The notes under the pieces were generated by a model that saw only the letters and a program-made list of their open reading frames with translations, made no database searches and had not been told where the DNA came from. Shown here piece after piece: positions 1-8,698 of a stretch of DNA of 64,000 nucleotides. Within the stretch, counting starts at the first letter, position 1. Each line of letters starts with the position of its first letter. The translations under genes were made by a program, and so were the position numbers. The stretch spans positions 1 to 64,000 of the forward strand of contig NZ_JAHPZX010000005.1 in assembly GCF_021325795.1 (NCBI RefSeq), read 5' to 3'. Source of the stretch: Bordetella sp. LUAb4 (GTDB lineage Bacteria > Pseudomonadota > Gammaproteobacteria > Burkholderiales > Burkholderiaceae_B).

Positions 1-222
1 CCTCTGGTGTACCGGTTGTCATGCCAATGGCATTGCCGGGTAGCTATGTACGGAAGAGATAACCGCTGAAGGCATCTAAGCGGGAAACTCGTCTGAAGAT
101 TAGGTATCCCGGGGCCTCGAGCCCCCTGAAGGGTCGTTCAAGACCAGGACGTTGATAGGTCGGGTGTGGAAGCGCAGTAATGCGTTAAGCTAACCGATAC
201 TAATTGCCCGTGAGGCTTGATC
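1..222 (+). rRNA. rrl: 23S ribosomal RNA, 3' end (partial)
   Basis: The 3' tail of a 23S rRNA gene whose body lies before the window. The stretch around 60-120 (AACCGCTGAAGGCATCTAAG) and the terminal GTGAGGCTTGA near 212-222 are the conserved domain VI and 3' end of bacterial 23S rRNA. The exact last base is estimated by similarity to the E. coli 23S end. The 5S gene follows about 195 bp downstream, as in a normal rrn operon on the plus strand. Confidence 0.97.
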
Positions 223-418
223 CTATAACCCTGATGGTTGGTCTGTGTGAATGAGTGAGTGCGCCTCAGCACAGGCATCAACAACCCCCAACGATTGAAT
301 GTAGTTTGATGTGGCATCGCGTGCGACGCGGTCACGATCCAAATTCCCCGAACACATAAGCGTTTGCTTCTTCCCAGATTGGTGTGTCTTGACGCGTTCA
401 AGATGCACAACCCTTTAC
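223..418 (+). other. 23S-5S internal transcribed spacer
   Basis: About 195 bp between the 23S and 5S genes. No tRNA gene and no plausible reading frame with a ribosome site is seen. It is presumably transcribed and removed during rRNA processing. Confidence 0.8.
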
Positions 419-532
419 GCCTGACGACCATAGCGAGTTGGTCCCACTCCTTCCCATCCCGAACAGGACAGTGAAACGACTTTGCGCCGATGATAGTGGA
501 CGGACGTCTGTGAAAGTAGGTCATCGTCAGGC
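419..532 (+). rRNA. rrf: 5S ribosomal RNA
   Basis: A complete 5S rRNA gene of about 114 nt. The ends GCCTGACGAC and GTCATCGTCAGGC-like pair to close helix I, and internal blocks GGTCCCACTCC, CCGAAC and GTGAAACGAC are the universal 5S landmarks. It is the last gene of the rrn operon and is followed directly by a strong hairpin terminator. Confidence 0.96.
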
Positions 533-543
533 TCTTATTGCTC

Positions 544-577
544 AAACCCCCGCTGGTATCCCCAGCGGGGGTTTGTC
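544..577 (+). terminator. Terminator of the rRNA operon
   Basis: A perfect inverted repeat, AAACCCCCGCTGG at 544-556 and CCAGCGGGGGTTT at 562-574, separated by a five-base loop and followed by T-rich sequence. It sits 12 bp after the 5S gene and is a textbook intrinsic terminator. Confidence 0.9.
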
Positions 578-598
578 TTTGAAGGAAAGGATCCCCCC

Positions 599-651
599 TA
601 CCGCGCGTGGCGCGGCCCCCCAGGGGGCGACACCCGCTTCGCGGTGTCTGC
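599..651. repeat. Dispersed palindromic element, copy 1
   Basis: Begins TACCGCGCGTGGCGCGG and continues CCCCCCAGGGGGCGACACCCGC. It contains three nested palindromes: CCGCGCGTGGCGCGG, CCCCC-A-GGGGG and the imperfect GACACCCGC/GCGGTGTC. The same core recurs at 40281-40320 and, shortened, at 49053-49086. It behaves like a REP-type intergenic element; the distal part is homologous to the start of each tandem unit downstream. Confidence 0.8.
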
Positions 652-960
652 GATGGGCTCGGGTTCTTAAGTGAAAGATAAAAGGTCCACCTGCTAAACC
701 AGGTGGACCTTTGCTGTTTGGTTGCCTGAGGCTGATCGGACCGGGACGATACCCGCCGCCGCGCTCTCCACGATCGGCTGCGGTTCTTGAGTGAAAGAAG
801 GTCCACCTGCTAAACCAAGTCGACCTTTGCTATTCGATTGCCTGAAGCTGACCGGACGGGGCGATACCCGCCGCCGCGGTCTCTGCGATTGGCCGTGATC
901 TTGAGTCAAGCGTAATGCCCCACGCGGTGGACCATTGCTTATCCAGTTGCCTGAAGAAAG
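620..960. repeat. Degenerate tandem repeat array, period about 119 bp
   Basis: Three diverging copies of a unit. Each has a CGAYACCCGC...CGATNGGC segment (629-660, 749-780, 868-895), then TTCTTRAGTGAAAG (664, 784, with a variant near 899), then a hairpin AGGTCCACCTG/CAGGTGGACCT, then TTGCCTGA. The first hairpin is a perfect 13-bp stem (681-693/700-712); the second has two mismatches (798-809/816-827); the third is decayed near 915-935. No reading frame is conserved between copies, so this is a non-coding repeat, grown from the palindromic element at 599. Confidence 0.75.
681..712. terminator. Perfect 13-bp hairpin inside the repeat array
   Basis: AAAGGTCCACCTG at 681-693, loop CTAAAC, then CAGGTGGACCTTT at 700-712. 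The A run on one side and T run on the other make it a possible bidirectional terminator, although the T tract is only three bases. It could instead be a structural part of the repeat. Confidence 0.5.
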
Positions 961-1200
961 AAGGGCCTGCTTTACGTGGGCCGTCTGGATATCGCGGTCT
1001 GGATCCACGCGAAGCCCACACCTGGGCTGCGGACAAGTGGACATTTCCTATTGCCGTGCATGGATGAGGACGACATCTGTTCCTACATGAACTACCATAA
1101 CTGCCGAGACACCTATAGGTGAGAAGGGTAGTAAATGAGAATGTCCGGTTTCCGTCCTACCCATGATGGAAGCCTGGCGACCGACATCACGGATTATTAA

Positions 1201-2532
1201 ATGATTGACGCAGATAACATCGAAGTCCCGAGCAAACCAACCAAGTGGTACCAGATTCTCTATGTGCAGGTGATCATCGCCATCATCCTGGGGATCCTGC
1301 TGGGCCACTTCAAGCCCGACCTGGGCGAAGCCATGAAGCCCCTGGGTGACGGCTTCATCAAGCTGGTGAAACTCATCATCGCGCCGGTGATCTTCCTTAC
1401 CGTGGTGACCGGCATCGCCGGCATGAGCGACCTGAAGAAAGTGGGCCGCGTCGCAGGCAAGGCCTTCATCTACTTCCTGACGTTCTCCACCGTTGCACTG
1501 ATCGTCGGCATCCTGGTCAGCCACGTGGCGCAGCCGGGTGTGGGCATGCATATCGACCCCGCGACGCTGGACGGCAAGAAGGTGGCCGATTACGTGACCA
1601 AGGCGCACGACTCGACCATCACCGGCTTCCTGATGAATATCATCCCCAGCTCGCTGGCCGGCCCCTTCGTTTCGGGCGACATCTTGCAGGTGTTGTTCGT
1701 GGCCGTGCTGTTCGGCGTGGCGTTGGCCCTGGTGGGCGAGCGTGGCCGTCCCATCTACAACCTGCTGACGTCCTTGAGCATCCCCGTCTTCAAGATGGTG
1801 GCCATTCTGATGCGCGCGGCGCCTGTCGGTGCGTTCGGCGCCATGGCGTTCACCATCGGTGCCTATGGCATCAAGTCGGTGATCAACCTGGCCGCGCTGG
1901 TGGGCACCTTCTACGCCACGGCGGTGCTGTTCGTGGTGGTGGTGCTGGGCGCGGTGGCGCGCTACAACGGCTTCTCCATCATCAAGCTGGTGCGCTATAT
2001 CCGTGAAGAGCTGCTGCTGGTGCTGGGTACCAGCTCCTCGGAAGCGGCCCTGCCCACGCTGATGCAGAAGATGGAACGCGCGGGCGCCGCCAAATCAGTG
2101 GTCGGCCTGGTGGTCCCCACGGGTTATTCCTTCAACCTGGACGGCACCAATATCTACATGACGATGGCCGCGATGTTCATCGCGCAGGCTTGCGACATTC
2201 ACCTGACCTGGTCGCAGCAGATTCTGCTGTTGCTGGTGGCGATGGTGAGCTCCAAGGGCGCGGCGGGCGTGACGGGTTCCGGTTTCATCACCCTGGCTGC
2301 CACGCTGACCGTGATTCCCGACCTGCCGGTGGCCGGCATGGCGCTGATCCTGGGCGTGGACCGCTTTATGTCCGAGTGCCGCGCCTTGACCAACCTGGTC
2401 GGCAACGCCTGCGCCACCATCGTCGTGGCCCGTTGGGAAGGGCAGTTGGACAAGGACGCACTGGACGCCGCGCTCAATGGCACCCCGGCGCCGACGCCGA
2501 CCTCCACTCCCGCAGCGACGATATCGCACTGA
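1201..2532 (+). CDS. dctA: C4-dicarboxylate:cation symporter DctA
   Basis: 443 residues, the normal length of DctA. It imports succinate, fumarate and malate with protons or sodium across the inner membrane. The protein is a run of hydrophobic segments with the family signatures: the serine-rich reentrant loop [11 protein letters not shown] near residue 277 and the [14 protein letters not shown] motif near 308-321 that binds cation and substrate. The first 15 residues are polar and form a cytoplasmic tail. The ATG at 1201 has no clear Shine-Dalgarno sequence, so the start is chosen by homology. The C terminus is Pro/Thr-rich. It stands alone between the rRNA repeat array and its own terminator. 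Assignment is secure; substrate range is inferred from family. Confidence 0.95.
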   Translation: MIDADNIEVPSKPTKWYQILYVQVIIAIILGILLGHFKPDLGEAMKPLGDGFIKLVKLIIAPVIFLTVVTGIAGMSDLKKVGRVAGKAFIYFLTFSTVALIVGILVSHVAQPGVGMHIDPATLDGKKVADYVTKAHDSTITGFLMNIIPSSLAGPFVSGDILQVLFVAVLFGVALALVGERGRPIYNLLTSLSIPVFKMVAILMRAAPVGAFGAMAFTIGAYGIKSVINLAALVGTFYATAVLFVVVVLGAVARYNGFSIIKLVRYIREELLLVLGTSSSEAALPTLMQKMERAGAAKSVVGLVVPTGYSFNLDGTNIYMTMAAMFIAQACDIHLTWSQQILLLLVAMVSSKGAAGVTGSGFITLAATLTVIPDLPVAGMALILGVDRFMSECRALTNLVGNACATIVVARWEGQLDKDALDAALNGTPAPTPTSTPAATISH

Positions 2533-2548
2533 TATCTTGATCCCCAGC

Positions 2549-2573
2549 AGCCAGGCGCGGCAAGCGCCTGGCT
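2549..2573. repeat. Inverted repeat after dctA
   Basis: AGCCAGGCGC and GCGCCTGGCT form a perfect 10-bp stem with a five-base loop. It lies between the dctA stop and the dctA terminator and probably folds as a first 3' stem in the mRNA. Confidence 0.6.
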
Positions 2574-2580
2574 AGCCGCA

Positions 2581-2614
2581 AAGGGCTACGTCCATGACGT
2601 AGCCCTTTTTGTTT
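2581..2614 (+). terminator. Terminator of dctA
   Basis: AAGGGCTACGT (2581-2591), loop CCATG, ACGTAGCCCTT (2597-2607), followed by TTTGTTTG. An intrinsic terminator about 50 bp after dctA. Confidence 0.88.
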
Positions 2615-2781
2615 GTCAGGGCACGCCAGCACACGCTCGTTGAACACGTTCCCTCGGCGCATGCGTGGCAAGCGGGGGCGTAGACCGACCTTCTTCAGGT
2701 CGAAAGTGTTAAGAAGCGGGAACGAATATGGATGTTAGGTAACTGAACGCTGTTGCTTTTTACCTGAGCGGAGATCCAGGA

Positions 2782-5244
2782 ATGCCAGTGACTGCTTTGT
2801 CGAGCAGCGATGTGATGTGGGGCCTCGCGTCCGACGACAGCTCGCCGGCTCCCATTTTGTGTACCGACAGGGTCTTGGCCCCGTGGTTGCCCGGTTCCTT
2901 GCCGTCGATTCAATACGAGCGCATGCACGCGGTTCTGAAGCGCGTATCCGACGATCCGAACGGACGCAACCTGCTACAGGCATACGCGACCTGGGCCAGC
3001 ACGCACGACAGGACGCCTGACATCATCTGGCGCAAGGGGGGCGAGCCTCGCGCCACGGCTCAAGATGCGTCATTGGGCGCCGCAGGCGGCATGGGCTGGT
3101 TGGTGGACCTGGACTATCTGGCACAGGCCTCGCCGGAGGATGCGGTCAAGGAGTTGGCGAACCGGTTCAAGGACGTGACCAACGTGCAATTCGGGCAGGC
3201 CTACGCCAGCCTGGCCGTGGATCATCCCCTACTCGCCATCGAGCCTGAGCTGGAACGCAAGTGGAATGAGTGGCTGACCGCTGCCCCGGAGGGCGCATCG
3301 CGGCAGGCGCGCCAGCTCGCCATCGAACGGATGCGCGAGTGCCTGGTCGAGATGCGCTGCTACGGTGGCCTGGACCATGGTCGCTTTCTGGATCTGCTGA
3401 AGGTGCTGAGCGCAGGCCAACGCGACACACCATGTATATACATGTCCTTGGATCTGGCCCACCTGGGGCTGGACAGCATTCCGCCCATTCCGCCGTCGAT
3501 CGACGCCGTGAATCTGTCGGGCAATATGATCTCCGACTGGAGCAATATGCCGTCGACGCTGCGCGCCCTGGAATTGCGCGGTCATCAAGGAACGTGGCCG
3601 CTGGACGTCGCCTTGCCTGTGGAGCTGGTCGAACTGGATCTGTCCGAGAGCAATTTGGCGGATGCGCCGGCGGCGTTTTTGGAAAGCTTGTACCCATTAC
3701 CCTACCTGGTCAGCCTGTCGCTCAGAGATACGAACATCAGCGTACTCCCCAGGGTCGCGAACGCGGTCATATCACTGGATATCAGCGGCAATCAATTCCG
3801 CGCCTTACCGACGGGGTTGCCGCCCGGCTTGGTGTTCCTGTACGCGCGGGGCAATCCGCTGGAGGCCTTGCCGCAGGACATGAGCAGCTTGCCGGCCGGT
3901 TTGCGCTGCTTGTATCTGCGTTCGGCTTCAACCCAGGGTCTGGTGGTGCCCGAGGGCTTGCAGCGCAATGCGAATTTGTACATCGAGCTGACGCCTTCCC
4001 CGGCCCCAACCGCCACGCCCTTGGAGGTGTCGCTGCGCGACCTGCTGGGCGATTTCCTGAAGTCCCCTGAAGGCTGCGCACCCGCGGACGCACAGCGCTA
4101 TCAAACGGCCGCCGCGCAATGGGGCACGATCAGCGGCGAGCTGGTCGCCGACCACGATCGCAGGCTGGAGGTCAATGCCTTCTGCTCATTCCTCAAGCGC
4201 CTGGGACAAACTCCCGCATACCAGAAGCACGAGAATTTCCGCCTTGGCGTGCGGGAGTGGATCGTCGATCTCGCCGCGCGCCCGGGGTTGCTGGATACGA
4301 CGCTGGGCGCTTGCCTGGAAGCCACCGAGAGCTGCGACGACCGTATCGTGCTTGCCTACAACCGTCTGATGATTCATCGCCTGAACAGCGATATCGAGGA
4401 AGGTTTGCTGGACCGGGACATTCCTCGCGTCGTCGATATCGCCAGGCAGGTGTACACCCTTGGCGTATTGGACGATGTCGCCGCACAGTTGTTGTTCGAG
4501 ATCCGGCGCGATTCGGTCGAGGCCGCCGTCTACCGGGCAGGACTCGTGCGCCCGGGGAATCGTATGGAGGAGTTCGAAGGTTTCCATTACAGGACGAATG
4601 GCGGCGCGCCGGGCGTCGAACTCGTTGGCGCGCCCGAGGCGTTGAATGAAATCCGCGAACTGGAGTACCGCGTCGACAGGCGCAGCAATCGGGATTTCGT
4701 GCTGGACGAACTGGAGTTCCGGCTGGCGCTGCAGTGTCTGGTGAGTGCTCCGGACGCCCTCGATTTATGGGCGCTGGCGCCGGAACGGGCCATGGTCGAG
4801 TCCAGTCAGATCGATGGGGAGCGGATACGTCCGCTGGCCGTGGAAGAAGTGCGGCGCCGCGGTGCGCGCGAGTTTTTGACCTTCCTGGCGCTCGATTATG
4901 CGCCCTGGTCCCAGTTGCTGAAGCGGCAGGCGGCGGACGCCTACGCGCAGGCCGAGGCACAGTTGTACAGGGCGCTTGAAGCGACCTTCGAGGCCGATCT
5001 CGACGCCGCCGTGGTGCCGGTGGCCTTGGGCCAAGACGATGGCGCGGCGCGGGATGACGCCCGTAAGGATGCCGGTCCAGCGGTCGCGCGCCGCCTGCGG
5101 CTGGATAGCCTGCTGCCGGTGACCTTGGGCCTTCTGCAGGGGCGCTCTGTGAACGGTACGCCGATCAGGCTGCCGTTCGCCGCCGAACCTGCCATGGACG
5201 CCGTGGCACCCGCAGTTGCGCAGGCGGGCTGGCAACGGGCTTGA
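2782..5244 (+). CDS. LRR-NEL E3 ubiquitin ligase-like protein (putative type III effector)
   Basis: 820 residues. Residues about 1-215 are an uncharacterised polar N-terminal region, suited to a secretion and targeting role. Residues 218-380 are leucine-rich repeats of the bacterial LPX type, e.g. LSGNMISDW, LPTGLPPGLVFLYARGNPL and LPAGLRCLYLR. Residues about 410-740 match the NEL (novel E3 ligase) domain of IpaH/SspH effectors, with the signature TESCDDRIVLAYNRL; Cys518 in the CDDR motif corresponds to the catalytic cysteine that takes ubiquitin from a host E2. The ALAPERAMVE...FLALDYAPW stretch also fits the helical NEL C-lobe. Start ATG has GGAG eight bases upstream. No secretion, chaperone or regulator gene is adjacent. 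Host-directed ubiquitin ligation is inferred from family; secretion is not shown. Confidence 0.88.
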   Translation: MPVTALSSSDVMWGLASDDSSPAPILCTDRVLAPWLPGSLPSIQYERMHAVLKRVSDDPNGRNLLQAYATWASTHDRTPDIIWRKGGEPRATAQDASLGAAGGMGWLVDLDYLAQASPEDAVKELANRFKDVTNVQFGQAYASLAVDHPLLAIEPELERKWNEWLTAAPEGASRQARQLAIERMRECLVEMRCYGGLDHGRFLDLLKVLSAGQRDTPCIYMSLDLAHLGLDSIPPIPPSIDAVNLSGNMISDWSNMPSTLRALELRGHQGTWPLDVALPVELVELDLSESNLADAPAAFLESLYPLPYLVSLSLRDTNISVLPRVANAVISLDISGNQFRALPTGLPPGLVFLYARGNPLEALPQDMSSLPAGLRCLYLRSASTQGLVVPEGLQRNANLYIELTPSPAPTATPLEVSLRDLLGDFLKSPEGCAPADAQRYQTAAAQWGTISGELVADHDRRLEVNAFCSFLKRLGQTPAYQKHENFRLGVREWIVDLAARPGLLDTTLGACLEATESCDDRIVLAYNRLMIHRLNSDIEEGLLDRDIPRVVDIARQVYTLGVLDDVAAQLLFEIRRDSVEAAVYRAGLVRPGNRMEEFEGFHYRTNGGAPGVELVGAPEALNEIRELEYRVDRRSNRDFVLDELEFRLALQCLVSAPDALDLWALAPERAMVESSQIDGERIRPLAVEEVRRRGAREFLTFLALDYAPWSQLLKRQAADAYAQAEAQLYRALEATFEADLDAAVVPVALGQDDGAARDDARKDAGPAVARRLRLDSLLPVTLGLLQGRSVNGTPIRLPFAAEPAMDAVAPAVAQAGWQRA

Positions 5245-5344
5245 TCGCCGAGGATATTGAGACCACCCGGGGCCACATCAGTGCAACAGCAGGCGCAAGG
5301 GCAGGCCTGCTTCAGTGCTGCTTCAGTGCTGTTATGACGCAGCT

Positions 5345-5971
5345 TCAGGGCAGCAACAGCCCCGCGCGCCCCAGCAATTGGGCAGTCTCGAACACCGGCA
5401 AGCCCATCACCCCGGTATAGCTGCCAGCGATGTGTTCGACGAAGATGCCGGCCAGCCCCTGGATGCCATAGGCGCCAGCCTTGCCAAAAGGCTCACCGCT
5501 GTCGCAGTAGCGTTCGATGTCCTGCTGGCTCAGCGTGCGCAGGCGCACTTCGGTGACGGATACCGCTTCGTGCAACTGCCCGGCGGCTGCCACCACCACG
5601 GCGGTATGCACCTGATGCGCGCGTCCGGACAGGCGCCGCAGGATCGCGATGGCATCGTCGCGATCGGCCGGTTTGCCCAGCACATCGCCATCCAGGATCA
5701 CCGTGGTGTCCGCGGCCAGCAGCGGCAAGCCGGGCAGGGCCTGGTCGTGCAGATAGCGCACGCCCCGCTCGGCCTTGTCGCGCGCCGTGCGCCGCACGTA
5801 GACTTCCGCCGCTTCGCCGGCATGGCGCGGCTCGTCCTCGCCCGGCGGGGAAGGAACCGCCAGGACGCGATGCGCCACGCCGATCTGGGCCAGCAGCTCA
5901 CGCCGGCGCGGGCTGGCCGAAGCCAGATAAATACGAGGTGCGTCCGGCGCGGAATCGGAAGGGGACGTCAC
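5345..5971 (-). CDS. maf: Maf-family nucleoside triphosphate pyrophosphatase
   Basis: About 208 residues from the GTG at 5971. Maf proteins hydrolyse non-canonical or methylated nucleoside triphosphates to monophosphates and pyrophosphate. The N-terminal IYLASASPRRRELL is the diagnostic motif; the catalytic Asp region LLAADTTVILDGDVLGKP and FGKAGAYGIQG follow. An in-frame ATG exists at 6076, but the extra 35 residues precede the conserved core, so the GTG, with GGAAAA upstream, is preferred. Last gene of the minus-strand run from yebC. Its stop faces the stop of the NEL gene 100 bp away without a clear terminator. The sub-type (YhdE-like or YceF-like) is not resolved. Confidence 0.92.
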   Translation of the reverse strand: MTSPSDSAPDAPRIYLASASPRRRELLAQIGVAHRVLAVPSPPGEDEPRHAGEAAEVYVRRTARDKAERGVRYLHDQALPGLPLLAADTTVILDGDVLGKPADRDDAIAILRRLSGRAHQVHTAVVVAAAGQLHEAVSVTEVRLRTLSQQDIERYCDSGEPFGKAGAYGIQGLAGIFVEHIAGSYTGVMGLPVFETAQLLGRAGLLLP

Positions 5972-6131
5972 GAGTTTTCCAGATGAGGTCAATGTTGAAG
6001 GGAGCCCATCCGCCTGTGCATGGCTGGCTGCAAATGGCGGCGCCATCGCGCGCGTACTGCGCACGCGATCATGCATTATCCCGGCAAAGGCGCTGGCCGA
6101 TGACCTCAGGCCACCGTTTCAATCCACCGCT

Positions 6132-6602
6132 TCAGGCCCGATGATAAGGATGGTTCGTCATGATGGCCCAGGCCCGATACAGCTGTTCGGCCAGCACCAC
6201 CCGCACCATGGGATGCGGCAGGGTCAGGGATGACAGCCGGATCATCGAGCCGCAAGAGGCTTTCAGCGCCGCGTCCAGGCCATCCGGTCCCCCCACCAGA
6301 AAAGCCACATCGCGGCCCCCGGCGCGCCACTGCTCCAGGGTCTGCGACAGGGCGACCGTGGTCAGGTCGCGGCCGCGCTCGTCCAGGGCGATGCGCAGGG
6401 CCTGCGGCGGCAGGGCAGCCTCGATGCGGCGGCCTTCGGCCGCCATCATCTGGGCGGGCGTCTTGCCGCTGGTGCGAGGTTCGGGCTTGATTTCACGCAG
6501 TTCCAGCGCGCAATCGGGCGGCATGCGCCGCGCATAGTCATCCCAGGCCGTTTCGACCCAGGCCGGCATGCGATTGCCGACGGCGGCGACGATGAGTTTC
6601 AC
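6132..6602 (-). CDS. rlmH: 23S rRNA pseudouridine-1915 N3-methyltransferase RlmH
   Basis: 156 residues, the usual size. RlmH is a SPOUT methyltransferase that uses S-adenosylmethionine to methylate pseudouridine 1915 in helix 69 of 23S rRNA. It starts [15 protein letters not shown]; the SAM-binding trefoil knot is seen in [10 protein letters not shown] and the C-terminal [19 protein letters not shown] and HPYHR, which are nearly invariant. It follows rsfS by 49 bp, the widespread rsfS-rlmH pairing, and precedes maf. Secure. Confidence 0.96.
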   Translation of the reverse strand: MKLIVAAVGNRMPAWVETAWDDYARRMPPDCALELREIKPEPRTSGKTPAQMMAAEGRRIEAALPPQALRIALDERGRDLTTVALSQTLEQWRAGGRDVAFLVGGPDGLDAALKASCGSMIRLSSLTLPHPMVRVVLAEQLYRAWAIMTNHPYHRA

Positions 6603-6651
6603 GGCGTATCTACGTCAGTCAAGAAGCAGGCAAGGAAGCCGGAAAGGCGCT

Positions 6652-7065
6652 TCAGACTTCGTCGCCATCGTCGTAAGTAACACCGCTTACCGTGCCGGAC
6701 AGGGCCGGCGACGTCGACTGCGGGAGCAGTTTGACGCGTACCGGCTTGCCGCCCCAGATTTCTTCCAGGTTGTAGTACTGGCGAATGGCGGGTTGCATCA
6801 GGTGGACGACGATATCGCCCAGATCCACCACCACCCATTCACCCGTGTCTTCGCCCTCGATCGTCGGTTTCATCTTGAGAAACTCGCGCGCGCTTTCGCT
6901 GACGCTGGCCGCCAGCGCACGCGTTTGCCGGTTCGATGTGCCGCTGGCAATGATGACGCGGTCGAACAGGCTGGTCAGGTGAGTGGTATTGAAGACTTTG
7001 ATGTCTTGCGCCTTGACGTCTTCGAGGGCATCGATGACAGCGCGTTGCAGTTTTGATATGTCCAT
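6652..7065 (-). CDS. rsfS: Ribosome silencing factor RsfS
   Basis: 137 residues. RsfS (Iojap family) binds ribosomal protein L14 on the 50S subunit and blocks 30S joining when nutrients are scarce. Family features: ALEDVKAQDIKVFN, the SGTSNRQTRALA segment and the highly conserved GEWVVVDLGDIVVHLM followed by RQYYNLEEIWG. It has a short C-terminal tail after the core. It is placed between nadD and rlmH as in most beta- and gammaproteobacteria and probably belongs to the same transcript. Confidence 0.96.
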   Translation of the reverse strand: MDISKLQRAVIDALEDVKAQDIKVFNTTHLTSLFDRVIIASGTSNRQTRALAASVSESAREFLKMKPTIEGEDTGEWVVVDLGDIVVHLMQPAIRQYYNLEEIWGGKPVRVKLLPQSTSPALSGTVSGVTYDDGDEV

Positions 7066-7135
7066 AGTCGCAAATATAACCTCCGGCGATCAACGCGCCG
7101 GAAATGTGCAGCCGGATGCACAAGTGCCGGCGAGT

Positions 7136-7732
7136 TCAGTCGTGATAGAGATGGTGGGTCCGGATGTAATCGATGACCGGCTGGGGCAGCTGATCGTCGA
7201 CCGGCAGATCTTGTGCCAGTCTGCGCCTGATTTCGGACGCTGACACAGGCATGTCGGAAAAAGGCAACTGTTGCAATTGGCGTCCCGCGCGGCCGAGGGC
7301 GGCTGCCAGGGGCGGCGGCGGGGTCAGCGAGTTGCCCGGGCGGGTGGCAACAGCCAGGTCCACCAGGGCAATGATGTCTTCCCAAGCCTGCCAAGTGCAG
7401 AAATTGGCCAATTGGTCGGCGCCCAGCAGCCACACGTAGGCGGCGTCGGGGGGCAGGGCGCGCAGGGTTTCCACCGTGTAGGTGGGCCCGTCACGCTCCA
7501 CTTCCATGGGGTTCAGGGCGATGCCGGGCGTACCGGCGATGGCCAGCCGGATCATGTCGCAGCGCTGCCGTGGGCTGGCCTGCAAGGGCGAGCGCTGCCA
7601 GGGCTGGCCCGCGGGCAGCAGTTGCACCTGGTCCAGGCGCAGGCCGTCGAGCGCGCTGCGCGCCAGCGCCAGATGTGCCAGATGCACAGGGTCGAAACTG
7701 CCGCCGAGCAGGCCGATTTTTTTCAAAACCAC
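7136..7732 (-). CDS. nadD: Nicotinate-nucleotide adenylyltransferase NadD
   Basis: 198 residues from a GTG start. NadD joins nicotinate mononucleotide and ATP to give deamido-NAD, a core step of NAD synthesis. The nucleotidyltransferase motif [15 protein letters not shown] (HxxH at residues 17-20) and the C-terminal [14 protein letters not shown] (the S-x-x-x-x-R signature) are present. The GTG overlaps the final codons and stop of hemF by 10 bp, which suggests translational coupling; a TTG six bases further in is the alternative. Confidence 0.95.
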   Translation of the reverse strand: MVLKKIGLLGGSFDPVHLAHLALARSALDGLRLDQVQLLPAGQPWQRSPLQASPRQRCDMIRLAIAGTPGIALNPMEVERDGPTYTVETLRALPPDAAYVWLLGADQLANFCTWQAWEDIIALVDLAVATRPGNSLTPPPPLAAALGRAGRQLQQLPFSDMPVSASEIRRRLAQDLPVDDQLPQPVIDYIRTHHLYHD

Positions 7733-8673
7733 TCCCGTGGCTTCAGATAGCCGGCCAGTACTGCTTCCGGCGTCCCGGCTTCCGCATGCCAGTCATAGCG
7801 CCACTGGGCCAGCGGCGGCATGGACAGCAGGATGGATTCGGTACGCCCGCCCGACTGCAGGCCGAACAGGGTGCCGCGGTCGTAGACCAGGTTGAATTCC
7901 ACATAGCGGCCCCGTCGATAGGCCTGGAAGTCGCGCTCGCGCTCGCCGTAGGCCAGGTCGCGCCGCAAGGCGACGATGGGCATATAGGCTGGCAGGAAAG
8001 CGTCCCCGACATCGCGCACCAGGGCGAAGGCCGCGTCGAAGCCGCCCTCATCCAGGTCATCGAAGAAAATACCGCCGATGCCGCGCGTCTCGTCGCGATG
8101 CTTGAGGTAGAAATACTCGTCGCACCATTTTTTATAGCGGGCGTAGTAGTCCGTTCCGTGCGGCGCCAGAGCGTCGCGACAGGTGCGATGGAAATGCCGC
8201 GCGTCTTCCTCGTAAGGGTAGTAGGGCGTCAGGTCCATGCCGCCGCCGAACCAGAACACATCGGATTCCCCGCTGTGGCGGGCCGGCGCCACGAACAGGC
8301 GCACGTTCATGTGCACCGTCGGTATGTAGGGGTTGCGCGGATGCAGCACCAGCGAAACCCCCATGGCCTGCCACGGGCGCCCCGCCAGTTCCGGGCGCCG
8401 GGCACTGGCCGAAGGCGGCAGGGTGGCGCCGTGCACGTGGCTGAACAGCACGCCCGCGCGCTCCAGCAACTGGCCGCCTTCGAGCAGGCGCGAACGCCCG
8501 CCGCCGCCCTCCGGACGCTGCCAGGGATCATTGCGAAACGCGGCGCCATCGGCCTGCTCCAGCGCCGCGACGATGCGGTCTTGCAGACCGGTGAAATAGT
8601 CGCGCGCCGCGGTGATGGGCAGTTCATCCGGCAAGGCCGAAGCAGCATTGATGTTCATGATGCCCGTGTTCAT
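7723..8673 (-). CDS. hemF: Oxygen-dependent coproporphyrinogen III oxidase HemF
   Basis: 316 residues from the ATG at 8673. HemF oxidatively decarboxylates coproporphyrinogen III to protoporphyrinogen IX in haem synthesis. Conserved blocks: [10 protein letters not shown], the active-site [49 protein letters not shown] (interrupted here only for length), [19 protein letters not shown] and [10 protein letters not shown] second ATG at 8658 is possible. The frame stays open upstream into purD, but that is only a shadow. It lies between purD and nadD in the same direction. Confidence 0.95.
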   Translation of the reverse strand: MNTGIMNINAASALPDELPITAARDYFTGLQDRIVAALEQADGAAFRNDPWQRPEGGGGRSRLLEGGQLLERAGVLFSHVHGATLPPSASARRPELAGRPWQAMGVSLVLHPRNPYIPTVHMNVRLFVAPARHSGESDVFWFGGGMDLTPYYPYEEDARHFHRTCRDALAPHGTDYYARYKKWCDEYFYLKHRDETRGIGGIFFDDLDEGGFDAAFALVRDVGDAFLPAYMPIVALRRDLAYGERERDFQAYRRGRYVEFNLVYDRGTLFGLQSGGRTESILLSMPPLAQWRYDWHAEAGTPEAVLAGYLKPREWF

Positions 8674-8698
8674 GCCTTTACCCGTGCCGAGCCGCGGC

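Noticed and set aside
138-806. Open frames over the 23S, spacer and 5S region
   Set aside because: They overlap clear rRNA genes and lack ribosome sites.
660-960. CRISPR-like array
   Set aside because: Only three diverging units of about 119 bp with homologous, not unique, content between the hairpins, and no cas genes.
2695-2781. Type III hrp-box or other effector promoter before the NEL gene
   Set aside because: A GGAAC is present near 2719 but no CCAC half at the right distance. Bordetella-type BtrS promoters could not be recognised by eye.
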